From Achromobacter spanius (lineage in GTDB: Bacteria > Pseudomonadota > Gammaproteobacteria > Burkholderiales > Burkholderiaceae_B), in contig NZ_CP121261.1 of assembly GCF_029637605.1 (NCBI RefSeq), forward strand, positions 5,270,001-5,334,000: DNA of 64,000 bases, written 5' to 3'. This document shows, piece after piece, positions 40,350 to 50,619 of this stretch. The position numbers were made by a program, and so were the translations under genes. How positions within the stretch are numbered: the first letter of the stretch is position 1; the number at the start of each line of letters is the position of its first letter. Under the pieces are notes generated by a model that saw nothing but the letters and a program-made list of their open reading frames with translations, was not told the DNA's origin and did no database searches.

Positions 40350-41438
40350 ATGATTCACATCGAGAACCTATCCAAGACCTATGCCACGCCGCATGGACAA
40401 TTCCAGGCGCTGCGAGGCATCAACCTGCATATCGAGCAGGGCGAGGTCTTCGGCATCATCGGCCCCAGCGGGGCCGGCAAAAGCACGCTGGTCCAGTGCA
40501 TCAACCTGCTTGAACGCCCCAACGAAGGCACGATTGCCATCGGTGGACAGCAACTTACCGGCCTGAACGAGGCGCAGCTTCGTGGCCAGCGCCGCCGCAT
40601 CGGCATGGTGTTCCAGGGCTTCAACCTGCTGTCGCGCCGCACCGTCTATGGCAACGTGGCGCTGCCGCTGGAAATTGCCGGCGTCGCCAAGGCCGAGATC
40701 CCGGCCCGCGTGGAACGCCTGCTGGCCCTGGTGGGCCTGGAGCATCTGCGCGACCGCTATCCCAGCCAGATCAGCGGCGGCCAGAAGCAGCGGGTGGGCA
40801 TCGCCCGCGCGCTGGCCAACAACCCGGACGTGCTGCTCAGCGACGAAGCCACGTCCGCGCTGGACCCTGAAACCACGCACAACATCCTGGCCCTGCTGCG
40901 CGACATCAACCGCAAGACGGGCGTGACGGTCGTCATGATCACGCACCAGATGGAAGTGGTGCGCGAAGTGTGCGACCGGGTGGCCGTGCTGTCGCAAGGC
41001 GAAGTGGTTGAAATCGGCAGCACGCGCGAAGTGTTCGCGCAGCCGCGCCACGAGGTCACGCGCGGCATGGTGTCGGCCGCCACGGCATCCGACCTGACCG
41101 ACGCCACCTTGGCAGCCGTGAAGGAACGCATCGCCACGCTGGTTGCCGCCGCGCCCACCCAGGCCGTGCGCCTGTTGCGCCTGTCCTTGAGCGGCACGGA
41201 TTCGTCGGGCTCGTTCCTGACCGATCTGTCCAAACAGTTCTCGCTGGACGTGGGCCTGGTGCAGGCCCGTGTTGAAGATATCCAGGGCGTGGCCGTGGGC
41301 ACGATGTTCGTGCTGGTTCAAGGCGCACCCGAAGCGGTCAAGGACGCGATTGCCGCGTTGGCCGCCCGTGACATTACCGTTAAAGAAATAGCTCATGAGT
41401 CCGCAACTGATCGATCTGCTTATTACGTCGCTGCTTGA
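40350..41438 (+). CDS. metN: Methionine ABC transporter ATPase MetN
   Basis: MetN drives uptake of D/L-methionine. The 362-residue protein has Walker A GPSGAGKST near 38-46, signature SGGQKQRVGIARAL and Walker B VLLSDEATSALDPET, followed by the C-terminal NIL domain (about 265-345) that senses methionine and inhibits transport. The last 15 codons lie within metI, since metI begins 44 bases before the metN stop in another frame. The gene order metN-metI-metQ is standard. Upstream there is a dyad that could be regulatory. Confidence 0.95.
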   Translation: MIHIENLSKTYATPHGQFQALRGINLHIEQGEVFGIIGPSGAGKSTLVQCINLLERPNEGTIAIGGQQLTGLNEAQLRGQRRRIGMVFQGFNLLSRRTVYGNVALPLEIAGVAKAEIPARVERLLALVGLEHLRDRYPSQISGGQKQRVGIARALANNPDVLLSDEATSALDPETTHNILALLRDINRKTGVTVVMITHQMEVVREVCDRVAVLSQGEVVEIGSTREVFAQPRHEVTRGMVSAATASDLTDATLAAVKERIATLVAAAPTQAVRLLRLSLSGTDSSGSFLTDLSKQFSLDVGLVQARVEDIQGVAVGTMFVLVQGAPEAVKDAIAALAARDITVKEIAHESATDRSAYYVAA

Positions 41439-42048
41439 CACCCTGCTGATGGTGGGCGTGGCCAGCGCCATCGCGGTGGTGATCGGCATCCCCCTGGGCG
41501 TGACGCTGACCGTGACCGCGCGCGGCAACATGCTGGAAAACCAGCCCGTGAACCACGTGCTGGGCGCCGTCATCAACGCCACGCGCTCGGTGCCCTTCGT
41601 CATCCTGATGGTTGCCATCATTCCGTTCACGCGCCTGATCGCGCAAACCTCCATCGGCACCACGGCCGCCATCGTGCCGCTGTCGGTGGCCGCGATTCCG
41701 TTCATGGCCCGCATCGCGGAAAACGCCATGCGTGAAGTAGACCCGGGGTTGATCACCGCGGCGCGCGCCATGGGCGCATCGCCGATGCAGATCATCCTGA
41801 AGGTACTGTTGCCGGAAGCCTTGCCGGGCCTGATCGCTGCCACCATCGTCACCGTGGTCAGCCTGATCGGCTATTCGGCGATGGCCGGCGCCATCGGCGG
41901 CGGCGGCCTGGGCGACCTGGCCATCCGCTACGGGTATCAACGTTTTCAATCGGACGTCATGGCCGCGGTCGTGATTGTGCTGATCGTTTTGGTCCAGGCA
42001 ATCCAAAGCCTTGGTGACCGCTTCGTGCGTCGCATGTCGCATCGCTGA
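41395..42048 (+). CDS. metI: Methionine ABC transporter permease MetI
   Basis: A 217-residue permease with five membrane helices that pairs with MetN. The segment EVDPGLITAARAMGASPMQIILKVLLPEALPGL is the EAA coupling loop that contacts the ATPase. The C-terminal GYSAMAGAIGGGGLGDLAIRYGYQRF fits MetI of the D-methionine family. The ATG at 41395 lies inside the end of metN, an overlap of 44 bases. metQ follows after 78 bases. Confidence 0.95.
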   Translation: MSPQLIDLLITSLLDTLLMVGVASAIAVVIGIPLGVTLTVTARGNMLENQPVNHVLGAVINATRSVPFVILMVAIIPFTRLIAQTSIGTTAAIVPLSVAAIPFMARIAENAMREVDPGLITAARAMGASPMQIILKVLLPEALPGLIAATIVTVVSLIGYSAMAGAIGGGGLGDLAIRYGYQRFQSDVMAAVVIVLIVLVQAIQSLGDRFVRRMSHR

Positions 42049-42126
42049 GCGCTACGAACGCTAAGACACCGCTTTCGTTTTCGCTGCAAATTTTCTTTCT
42101 ACTTCCGTTACTCGGGATATCGCAAC

Positions 42127-42924
42127 ATGAGCATCAAGGTTTTGAAGTCGCTGGCTGCATTCGCCCTCGGCGCCGCCGTATTCGCCCAGCCCGCGCTGGC
42201 TCAGGACAAGCCGCTGAAGGTTGGCGTTACCGCCGGCCCGCACGCGCAGATCTTTGATGTGGTCAAGGCCGAAGCCGCCAAGCAGGGCTTGAACATCCAG
42301 GTCATCGAGTTCACCGACTACGTGCAGCCCAACGTGGCGCTGGCCGCGGGCGATCTGGACATGAACAGCTACCAGCACCAGCCCTACCTGGACAACGCCA
42401 ACGCCGACCGTGGCTACAAGCTGGTCAGCATCGCCAAGACCGTGATCTTCCCCATCGGCATCTACAGCAAGAAGATCAAGTCGCTGTCGGAACTGAAGGA
42501 CGGTGCCCGCATCGCCTTGCCGAACGACCCCACCAACGGTGGTCGCGCCCTGTTGCTGCTGCAAGCCAACGGCCTGATCAAGCTGCGTCCGGAAGCGGGC
42601 CTGAAGGCAACGCCGATCGACGTCATCGAGAACAAGAAGAAGCTGCGCTTCATTGAACTGGACGCCGCCCAACTGCCGCGTTCGCTGGATGACACCGACG
42701 CCTCGGCCGTCAACACCAACTTCGCGCTGGAAGCCGGCCTGGATCCGGCCAAGGACGCCATCGCCCAGGAATCGCCGGATTCGCCCTACGCCAACGTGTT
42801 GGTCGTGCGTGAAAAGGACAAGGACCGCGCCGAATTCGCCAAGCTGGTCAGCATCTATCACAGCCCGGCCGTGAAGCAGTTCATCCAGACCAAGTACAAG
42901 GGCGCCGTGGTGGCCGCCTGGTAA
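42127..42924 (+). CDS. metQ: Methionine-binding protein MetQ
   Basis: A 265-residue periplasmic binding protein of the NlpA/MetQ family. The signal peptide covers about 1-25 and ends PALAQ. There is no lipobox cysteine, so unlike the E. coli protein it is probably free in the periplasm. Family blocks are VGVTAGPHAQIFDVVK, the YVQPNVALAAGDLDMNSYQHQPYLD segment and IALPNDPTNGGRALLLLQ. A terminator lies 24 bases after the stop, closing the operon. Confidence 0.94.
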   Translation: MSIKVLKSLAAFALGAAVFAQPALAQDKPLKVGVTAGPHAQIFDVVKAEAAKQGLNIQVIEFTDYVQPNVALAAGDLDMNSYQHQPYLDNANADRGYKLVSIAKTVIFPIGIYSKKIKSLSELKDGARIALPNDPTNGGRALLLLQANGLIKLRPEAGLKATPIDVIENKKKLRFIELDAAQLPRSLDDTDASAVNTNFALEAGLDPAKDAIAQESPDSPYANVLVVREKDKDRAEFAKLVSIYHSPAVKQFIQTKYKGAVVAAW

Positions 42925-42947
42925 TTCAGGTCCATCACAAGCCCCGG

Positions 42948-42977
42948 AACGGCCGCCGCAAGCGGCCGTTTTCTTTT
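42948..42977 (+). terminator. Rho-independent terminator after metQ
   Basis: AACGGCCG pairs with CGGCCGTT across a 7-base loop and TTCTTTT follows. Confidence 0.85.
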
Positions 42978-43027
42978 GGGCTGCACTTGGAAACACACGG
43001 ACGGAACGCCGGGCGGCGTTAAACTTT

Positions 43028-43056
43028 TTGACAAGGCCGAAGAAATCCGCCATAAT
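43028..43056 (+). promoter_or_regulatory. Sigma-70 promoter of tRNA-Lys
   Basis: A perfect -35 TTGACA (43028-43033), a 17-base spacer and -10 CATAAT (43051-43056) lie 14 bases before the tRNA. This is the best consensus promoter in the window. Confidence 0.88.
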
Positions 43057-43070
43057 TTCTGGCTTCGGTC

Positions 43071-43146
43071 GGGCTGATAGCTCAGTCGGTAGAGCAGCGG
43101 ACTTTTAATCCGTTGGTCGCGAGTTCGAGTCTCGCTCAGCCCACCA
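43071..43146 (+). tRNA. tRNA-Lys (anticodon UUU)
   Basis: A 76-base tRNA gene folds fully: acceptor GGGCTGA/TCAGCCC, D arm with AGCTCAGTCGGTAGAGC, anticodon loop CTTTTAA giving UUU, and T arm GAGTTCGAGTCTC. The 3' CCA is encoded. It stands alone with its own promoter and terminator. Its U34 is a substrate of the MnmC enzyme encoded about 5 kb upstream. Confidence 0.98.
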
Positions 43147-43166
43147 CAGAACACCGCAATACGAAG

Positions 43167-43201
43167 AAACGCCGCTAAGTCACTTAGCGGCGTTTTTTTT
43201 T
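43167..43201 (+). terminator. Rho-independent terminator after tRNA-Lys
   Basis: Perfect 13-bp stem AAACGCCGCTAAG/CTTAGCGGCGTTT with a 3-base loop and a run of T to 43201. On the other strand it could also serve the thiolase-like gene that ends at 43223. Confidence 0.92.
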
Positions 43202-43222
43202 CGCCCGCAGTATACAAGCGCG

Positions 43223-44380
43223 TCAGAGCGTAGACGCCCCGCCCAGAATCACCGTGTACTGCGACGACAGCACGCCGCCGTTGCCGTGCGCCAGCGCAAC
43301 CTCGGCGCCCTGTACCTGGCGCTGTCCGCATTCGCCGCGCAATTGGCGTATGGCTTCGATCAGCAGGAAGATGCCATACATGCCGGGATGGCAGTACGAC
43401 AGGCCACCGCCGTTGGTGTTGACGGGCAGCGTGCCGCCCGGCGCGATCCGGCCATTGCTGACGAATGTGCCACCTTCGCCCTTGGCGCAGAAGCCCAGGT
43501 CCTCCAGGAACAGAATCGTGTTGATCGTAAAGGCGTCGTACAGGCCGACCACGTCGATATCGGAAGAGATCAGTCCCGCTTGCGCATAAGCGATGGCGCC
43601 GGATACGCGCGCACCGGTATTGACCAGGTCCGGCATGTTCGAGATGGTCTGGTGCGTGGTGCAGTGGCCCGAACCCAGCAGGTAGACGGGCGGTTTGCGT
43701 AGCCCCTTCGCCCGCGCCGGCGTGGTCAGCACCACCGCGCCGCCGCCGTCTGACACCAGGCAGCAATCGCGGATCGTCAGGGGATGGCTGACCATCCGCG
43801 AAGACAGGACATCCTGGACGGTCAACGGCTCTTTTTCCCAGGCGGCCGGATTCAGCAGCGCCCATTGGCGCGCGGCCACGGCCACCTCGGCCAATTGCTC
43901 GCGCGTGGTGCCGAATTCATGCATGTGGCGCGCGGCCGCCATGGCGTAGGCCGTTGCCGGCAGGAATGGTTTGAAGGGCGATTCGTAGGGGTTCCATTCC
44001 GCGCGGCTGGTGTTCTTTCGGCCCAGCGAACGCTGTGTGCTGCCGTAGGCCACGACGGCGACTTCGCACAGGCCCGCGGCAATCGCCGCTTCGGCTCGCG
44101 CCAGATGCCCCATGAACGAGGAGCCGCCCGTCGAGGTTGAGTCGATATAGGCTTCGGGCAGTTGCAGATATTCGGCAAGCGCCAGCCCCGCCAGGCGGCT
44201 CTGGGTGGTGGCGCAGAACAGGCCGTCCACGTCAGCCACGGACAAGCCGCAATCATCCAGCGCGCGATAGACGCCTTGCGCCATCAGGTCGATGGCGGAA
44301 AAGGCGTCGCCCACCGCGCCCAGGTCGGACTCCGCGGCGCCCACGATGACGGCGCGGCCGGGTCGGAAATCAGTGTTCAT
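43223..44380 (-). CDS. Thiolase-like protein without the catalytic cysteine (possible aldolase)
   Basis: A 385-residue thiolase-superfamily protein of the SCP-x/lipid-transfer type. The place of the nucleophilic Cys reads TSTGG, with Thr82 where Cys is expected. The usual HD pair of the third motif reads LYDAFT, with Tyr281-Asp282. The GHP motif is kept as CHPG with His331. A standard Claisen-type thiolase reaction is therefore unlikely. Its neighbours are a DUF35 and a MaoC hydratase gene, the arrangement of ChsH1/ChsH2-Ltp2 steroid side-chain aldolases, where Ltp2 uses a rebuilt thiolase site. By that analogy it may cleave a tertiary 3-hydroxyacyl-CoA by retro-aldol; this is inference. It is the last gene of the operon and overlaps the DUF35 gene. 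Confidence 0.85.
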   Translation of the reverse strand: MNTDFRPGRAVIVGAAESDLGAVGDAFSAIDLMAQGVYRALDDCGLSVADVDGLFCATTQSRLAGLALAEYLQLPEAYIDSTSTGGSSFMGHLARAEAAIAAGLCEVAVVAYGSTQRSLGRKNTSRAEWNPYESPFKPFLPATAYAMAAARHMHEFGTTREQLAEVAVAARQWALLNPAAWEKEPLTVQDVLSSRMVSHPLTIRDCCLVSDGGGAVVLTTPARAKGLRKPPVYLLGSGHCTTHQTISNMPDLVNTGARVSGAIAYAQAGLISSDIDVVGLYDAFTINTILFLEDLGFCAKGEGGTFVSNGRIAPGGTLPVNTNGGGLSYCHPGMYGIFLLIEAIRQLRGECGQRQVQGAEVALAHGNGGVLSSQYTVILGGASTL

Positions 44381-44778
44381 CGCGCGGGCTCCTGAGGCGT
44401 GAAAACGGGTATGGGGTCGTCCAGGTCTTCCTGCTGCACGGCGTGAAAGCGCACGCGCTGGCCGATGGCCACCTGCATCGGGTCGGTTGCGTCGACGCGG
44501 CTCATCAAGCGAAAGCCCTCGTCCAGATCAATCAGCGCAACGTTGTAAGGATCGCCCTTGCGCGGATACACCACGGACGTGCTGTAGACGGTGCCCAAGC
44601 CTGCGCTGATGCGCCATTCCAGGCAGTCCTGGCCGGAGTACGGGCAGCGCACACGTGGGAAGAAAACGGCGCGGCCCGCGACCGGGCTGAACTGGTAGGC
44701 CAGTTCCCCGGCCCGCAGGTGATGCACATAGCGCGCATAGGGTGCCTCGTTGGCGGATGAATGCTCGGTTTGCATCAT
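44377..44778 (-). CDS. DUF35 / OB-fold partner protein of thiolase-like enzyme
   Basis: A 133-residue protein with the DUF35 layout: an N-terminal helix and rubredoxin-like ribbon, then an OB-fold (about 60-120) with GTVYSTSVVYPR and VALIDLDEGFRLMSRV. The zinc ribbon is reduced: the first Cys pair is absent and the second reads CPYSGQDC (C-x6-C), so zinc may not bind. DUF35 proteins bind thiolase-superfamily partners, and this gene overlaps the thiolase-like gene by 4 bases and the MaoC gene by 4. It therefore probably scaffolds the complex between hydratase and thiolase-like subunits. Confidence 0.82.
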   Translation of the reverse strand: MMQTEHSSANEAPYARYVHHLRAGELAYQFSPVAGRAVFFPRVRCPYSGQDCLEWRISAGLGTVYSTSVVYPRKGDPYNVALIDLDEGFRLMSRVDATDPMQVAIGQRVRFHAVQQEDLDDPIPVFTPQEPAR

Positions 44779-45239
44779 TTGCCCTTCAGGTACATCAGGT
44801 TCAGGGTTTCGGCCACCATGACCGGGCGGTCCAGCCCTTCCCGGAACATGTGGTTGCCATAGGTCAGGCGCACGGCGTCGTCCAGCCGTTCGAACGCCAG
44901 CAGCGTGCGTTCCAGGCGGATCCGCGACCCGACCTGGACCGGGGCCGTAAAGCGGACTTTGTTCGAACCGTAGTTGATTCCCCGGCCGCGTTCGCGCACC
45001 TGCACGACGTCGCCACCCATGCCCGACATCAGCGATAACGTCAGCATGCCGTGCGCGATGGTCTTGCCATCCGGGAGTTCGCGGCGGGCGCGTTCGACGT
45101 CGATATGGATCCAGTTGCGGTCGCCCGAGATGCGGGCGAAGTCGTCGATCATTTCCTGGGTGATTTCCACCCAGTCCGTGTGGCCCAGCACTTTGCCGAC
45201 ATGGGCTTCAAGGTCTTGGGGAGTCTCGAGTATCAGCAT
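44775..45239 (-). CDS. MaoC-type (R)-specific enoyl-CoA hydratase
   Basis: A 154-residue hot-dog-fold hydratase. The hydratase-2 motif is complete: ARISGDRNWIHID followed by TIAHGMLTL, giving the Asp and His catalytic pair. The start at 45239 (MLILETPQ) has AAAGG upstream; an alternative start lies nine codons earlier. It would hydrate a 2-enoyl-CoA to the 3-hydroxyacyl-CoA that the downstream partner may split. The stop overlaps the DUF35 start by 4 bases. MaoC-type subunits in steroid catabolism work as pairs, but only one is encoded here. Confidence 0.88.
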   Translation of the reverse strand: MLILETPQDLEAHVGKVLGHTDWVEITQEMIDDFARISGDRNWIHIDVERARRELPDGKTIAHGMLTLSLMSGMGGDVVQVRERGRGINYGSNKVRFTAPVQVGSRIRLERTLLAFERLDDAVRLTYGNHMFREGLDRPVMVAETLNLMYLKGK

Positions 45240-45313
45240 GGTCTGCCTTTGAAGAAGGGGCATGCGAAGAGGCACATGCAAAGAGGGACATGCGCTGCGC
45301 GGCTCATCCGGTT

Positions 45314-46947
<1,634 letters not shown>

Positions 46948-46964
<17 letters not shown>

Positions 46965-47628
46965 TGGCGTGCTCCACGAGACGATCGACGAATAAGCCCG
47001 GGGTCACGATGTGTTCCGGGTCCAGCGCGCCCAACGGCACGATTTCGCGCACCTGCGCGATCACCAGCCGGGCAGCGCCGGCCATGACGGGGTTGTTGAT
47101 GCGTGCGCCACGGTGATAGACCAGGTTGCCCCAGCGGTCGCCGCGCAAGCCCTTGATCAGCGCCACGTCACCCTTGATGGGGTGTTCCAGCACGTAGGTC
47201 TGCCCATCGATGACGCGCGTCTCCTTGCCTTCGGCCAGCCGGGTGCCGGCGGCGGTGCGGGTGTAGAAGCCGCCGATGCCCGCGGCGCCAGCGCGTATGC
47301 GTTCGGCCAGCGTGCCCTGCGGCACCAGGTCCAGCTCGATCTTGCCCGCCGCATACAGCTCGTCGAAGATCGTGCGGCCTTTCAGGCCGCGAGGGAACGA
47401 GCACACCACTTTGCGGATGCGGCCGGCGCGCATCAGTTCGCTGACGATGTCGTCGCCCACCGTGGCGTTGTTGGCGACGATGGTCAGGCCCCTGACACCC
47501 AGGTCCAGCAGCGCTTCCATCAGGTCGGCGGGGCGGCCCGAAGAGCCGAAGCCACCGACCAGGATGACGGCGTCGTCCTGAATGCCGGCGACCGCGTCGG
47601 CCATTGAACTTACACGTTTATCAATCAC
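46948..47628 (-). CDS. 3-oxoacid CoA-transferase subunit A
   Basis: A 226-residue alpha subunit. The CoA-binding loop VGGFGSSGRPADL (about 24-36) and GLTIVANNATVGD (about 47-59) are clear, and GGFYTRTAAGT and NPVMAGAA follow as in PcaI. It pairs with the overlapping B subunit to move CoA between acids, saving ATP in activation of a substrate or a 3-oxoacid product. The start ATG at 47628 is 14 bases after the SDR stop. Confidence 0.93.
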
Positions 47629-47642
47629 AGCCTGCTCTCCGG

Positions 47643-48542
47643 TCAGTCAAGGTCGTGGCCTTTCATGTCGACGTTGCGGCGCGCCTGGCGGGCCAGGTCG
47701 CGCATGACCGGACCAATGCGTGAAACGTCGTCGATCGGGTCGGCCGCGGGGCCTCGGCGCCAGCCTTCCATCGCCGCCAGATGGCCACCGCCCAGCTCGA
47801 AGATGCGGCCGGTGACGTCGTGGCTGTCGGCGCTGGCCAGCCACACGATCGCGGGGGCGATCCAGCGCGGATGCCGCGCTTCGATCTCTTCGGCGCTGCG
47901 CTCCCGGATGCCCTCGGTCATGCGGGTCTGCGCGTGGGGATTGATCGCGTTCACCGTGGCGCCGTAGCGCTTGAGCTCGCGCGCCGCGATGATGGTCATC
48001 GCCGCGATGCCGGCCTTGGCCGCGCCGTAGTTGATCTGCCCGATGTTTCCATACAGGCCGGACGAAGAAGATGTGTTGATGATGCGGGCGTCGACGGGCT
48101 CGCCGGTCTGTTTGTACAGATCGCGCCAATAGGCGGCGGCATGCCGGCTGGGCGCGAATGTGCCCTTCAAGTGCACATTGATGACGGCGTCCCATTCTTC
48201 TTCCGACATATTGCACAGGGTGCGGTCGCGCAGGATTCCCGCGTTGTTGACCAGGCCGTGCAAGGCCCCAAAATGGTCCAGCGCCATGTCGATCATGCGC
48301 TTGGCGCCGGCGAAATCGGCCACGTTGTCGTGGTTGGCGATCGCCTGTCCGCCGCTGTCGGTGATCTCGCGCACTACCGATTCAGCGGTGCTTTCGTTCG
48401 TGTCTTCGCCGGCGCGCGACACGCTCAGGTCGTTGACCACGACGCGGGCGCCTTCGCGCGCCAACTGCAACGCATATTCGCGGCCAATGCCGCGGCCGGC
48501 GCCGGTCACGATAACAACACGGTCTTTGCAAAGTCTGGACAT
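47643..48542 (-). CDS. SDR-family 3-hydroxyacyl-CoA dehydrogenase-like protein (MFE-2 type)
   Basis: A 299-residue short-chain dehydrogenase. Cofactor loop TGAGRGIG is at about 13-20, NNAG follows, and the active-site set is complete with the Ser run TSSSSG and the YGAAK motif. The opening, REYALQLAREGARVVVNDL, is like the dehydrogenase unit of peroxisomal MFE-2. A C-terminal extension of about 40 residues follows the Rossmann fold. AAGGAG lies upstream of the ATG at 48542. Together with MaoC and the thiolase-like gene it recalls a split MFE-2/SCP-x beta-oxidation set. Confidence 0.9.
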   Translation of the reverse strand: MSRLCKDRVVIVTGAGRGIGREYALQLAREGARVVVNDLSVSRAGEDTNESTAESVVREITDSGGQAIANHDNVADFAGAKRMIDMALDHFGALHGLVNNAGILRDRTLCNMSEEEWDAVINVHLKGTFAPSRHAAAYWRDLYKQTGEPVDARIINTSSSSGLYGNIGQINYGAAKAGIAAMTIIAARELKRYGATVNAINPHAQTRMTEGIRERSAEEIEARHPRWIAPAIVWLASADSHDVTGRIFELGGGHLAAMEGWRRGPAADPIDDVSRIGPVMRDLARQARRNVDMKGHDLD

Positions 48543-48568
48543 CAGGACTCCTTCGGTGAACTTGGGTG

Positions 48569-49396
48569 TCAGTCCGCGCGGCGGCCGGGGGCCATGCGCG
48601 AACGGTGGAATTCGGGCGAGCGCTTTTCCATGAACGCGCGGACGGCCTCCTTGTGATCGGAGCTGTCGACGCATTCGACATGGCGGGCGCATTCGCGATC
48701 GAGCAGCCCGGATAGCGGCAGCCGCAGCCCGTCGTTGAGATTGGCCTTGATGTGGCCCAGGGCCGGCTGCGGACCCGCGGCCAGGGCGCGGGCAATGGCG
48801 CCGACTTCGTCTTCAAGCCGATCCGCGTCGAAGACCTCGTTGAGCAGTCCCAGCTCGAGCGCCTGCGTTGCCGACAGCATCGGTGAGCGCAGATAGAGTT
48901 CGCGCGCCTTCGCCGGGCCGACGATGCGCGGCAGGAAATAATGGCCGCCGAAGTCGCCGGGCACGCCTACGTCGGCAAAGCCCGTGCGCAGCCTGGCGGA
49001 AGCATCTCCGTAGCGCAGGTCGCAGGCCAGCGCCAACGACAGTCCCGCGCCGACGGCCGCGCCCCGGACCATGGCGATGGTTGGCTGGGACATGCCGTGC
49101 AAGTGCTCGACGATGCGGGTTCGGGCCCGCAATGCGGCGACGCGCTCGGCGGGCGAAGGCACGGGCGCGTCGGCCTGCCGGTTCATGCGCGCCACGTCGC
49201 CGCCCGCGCAGAAGGCGCCGCCGGAACCGGCCAGCACCACCGCGCCCACTGCCGGGTCCCGCCCGGCCGCCTCCAAGGCGCCCAGCAGGGTCTCGTATAG
49301 CGTGGGGCTGAGCGCGTTCCTGCGCTCGGGGCGGTTCAGCGTCAACCACAGCACGCCGCTATCGTGGCGGACGATCAGTTCTTCCTCTTGCGACAT
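48569..49396 (-). CDS. Enoyl-CoA hydratase/isomerase (crotonase family)
   Basis: A 275-residue crotonase-fold protein and first gene of the - strand operon. The oxyanion-hole segments are present: LAGSGGAFCAGGDVARM (about 55-71) and the later VRGAAVGAGLSLALACDLRYG (about 110-130). The second position, where many hydratases have a catalytic Glu, reads FADVGVPGDFGGHYFLP, with Gly-Asp in place of the usual Gly-Leu/Ile; the second Glu is not obvious. It may be a hydratase, isomerase or hydrolase. The 217-base gap to the divergent IclR gene holds the control region. Confidence 0.88.
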   Translation of the reverse strand: MSQEEELIVRHDSGVLWLTLNRPERRNALSPTLYETLLGALEAAGRDPAVGAVVLAGSGGAFCAGGDVARMNRQADAPVPSPAERVAALRARTRIVEHLHGMSQPTIAMVRGAAVGAGLSLALACDLRYGDASARLRTGFADVGVPGDFGGHYFLPRIVGPAKARELYLRSPMLSATQALELGLLNEVFDADRLEDEVGAIARALAAGPQPALGHIKANLNDGLRLPLSGLLDRECARHVECVDSSDHKEAVRAFMEKRSPEFHRSRMAPGRRAD

Positions 49397-49546
49397 GAGC
49401 CTTCCAATGACGGGATGCGAAGGCTTGTATGTTGCGACCCTTTCGCCCCGGCGTCGGCAGGGGACGGATCGGGCGGAGCCAAAACAGGTCCGTATTGTGA
49501 ACTCCGGGTTCTAAGGCGCCGGGTTTGCGGGCACAATTTGGCCAAG

Positions 49547-49583
49547 AGGCGTCCGCATTGCAGACTATCGAAAAAAGGACGCC
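49547..49583. promoter_or_regulatory. Inverted repeat in the operon-iclR control region
   Basis: GGCGTCC (49548-49554) and GGACGCC (49577-49583) form a dyad spaced by 22 bases, about 30 bases before the IclR start. It is a candidate IclR operator. A ribosome site AAGGAG lies just before the ATG. Confidence 0.45.
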
Positions 49584-49613
49584 CGCTGCCGGCTTGCCGG
49601 CAAGGAGACTTCC

Positions 49614-50456
49614 ATGCATCAGCCGACCACGCCGCCCGACACCGGCGCCCCGGGCACGCAATCGTTGCAGCGCGCCATCGCCTTGCTGCGCATCATCGCG
49701 GTGAATAACCGCAGCGGCAGCCGTCTTGTCGACCTGTACCGACGCACCGGCCTGGAGCGTCCCACCGTGCATCGGTTGCTGCAGGGCATGGTCGCGGAAA
49801 AGCTGGTCCAGCAAGAGGCCCAGACCAAGCGCTATTTCCTGGGTGGGCTGGCCTACGAACTGGGGCTGGCAGCGGCGCCCAAAGTCGCCATGCGCGACAT
49901 CTGCCTGCCCTATCTGGACGCCATCGCCGAGCACACCGGCGACACGGTATTCCTGACCGTGCGTTCGGGTTTCGACGGTATCTGCGTGGCGCGCGCGGAT
50001 GGGTCGTTTCCCATCAAGATGTTCGTCCATGATGTCGGCCGACACCGCCCACTGAACGTCGGCGCCAGCGGCCTGGCTCTGATGAGCGCGCTACCCGATG
50101 AAGAGATCGACCGGATCTGCCGCATCAATGTCGAGCGCACCCGTCGCAAGAGCCCCCGCTTCACAGAGGCCGCGCTGCGCGCCAGCATCGAGAGCACGCG
50201 CCGGCGCGGCTATGCCACCAACAAGGTGATGGACGAGCCACCCGTGCATTCGGTGGGCATGGTGATCCGATCGCCGGACGGCACGCCGGCTGCCGGCGTC
50301 AGCGTTTCCACCCTGGCGTCGCGCCTGGGCAATGACCGCCTTGAGATGGTGGTGCGCTGCCTGGACGATACGGTGAGGTCGATCGAGGCCGAACTGCGCA
50401 GTTGCGTAAACCGCGACAGGGTGCCCTACGCCATGCCCAGCGTTGCGCTGGCCTGA
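49614..50456 (+). CDS. IclR-family transcriptional regulator
   Basis: A 280-residue regulator with a winged helix (about 20-80, SQ-LQRAIALLRIIAVNNRSGSRL then LERPTVHRLLQGM) and the C-terminal IclR effector domain (about 95-265), including the RHRPLNVGASGLALMSALPDEE block. It is divergent from the eight-gene CoA catabolic operon and upstream of a Bug gene, so it very likely controls both. IclR proteins often bind an organic acid that is the pathway substrate. Confidence 0.93.
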   Translation: MHQPTTPPDTGAPGTQSLQRAIALLRIIAVNNRSGSRLVDLYRRTGLERPTVHRLLQGMVAEKLVQQEAQTKRYFLGGLAYELGLAAAPKVAMRDICLPYLDAIAEHTGDTVFLTVRSGFDGICVARADGSFPIKMFVHDVGRHRPLNVGASGLALMSALPDEEIDRICRINVERTRRKSPRFTEAALRASIESTRRRGYATNKVMDEPPVHSVGMVIRSPDGTPAAGVSVSTLASRLGNDRLEMVVRCLDDTVRSIEAELRSCVNRDRVPYAMPSVALA

Positions 50457-50619
50457 TGGCTTGTGCGGATATTCCATAGCGTGGACTTGAATCTGTGCAT
50501 CGGCAAGGCAAGCGGCGGTGGCGCGTCGGTAGCGACGCTTAGACTGCGGACAGCGTGAACCGGGTCCACCCGGTCTCGATATACCCATAAACGTCCGCAC
50601 TGTCTGAGGAGACTCCCCA

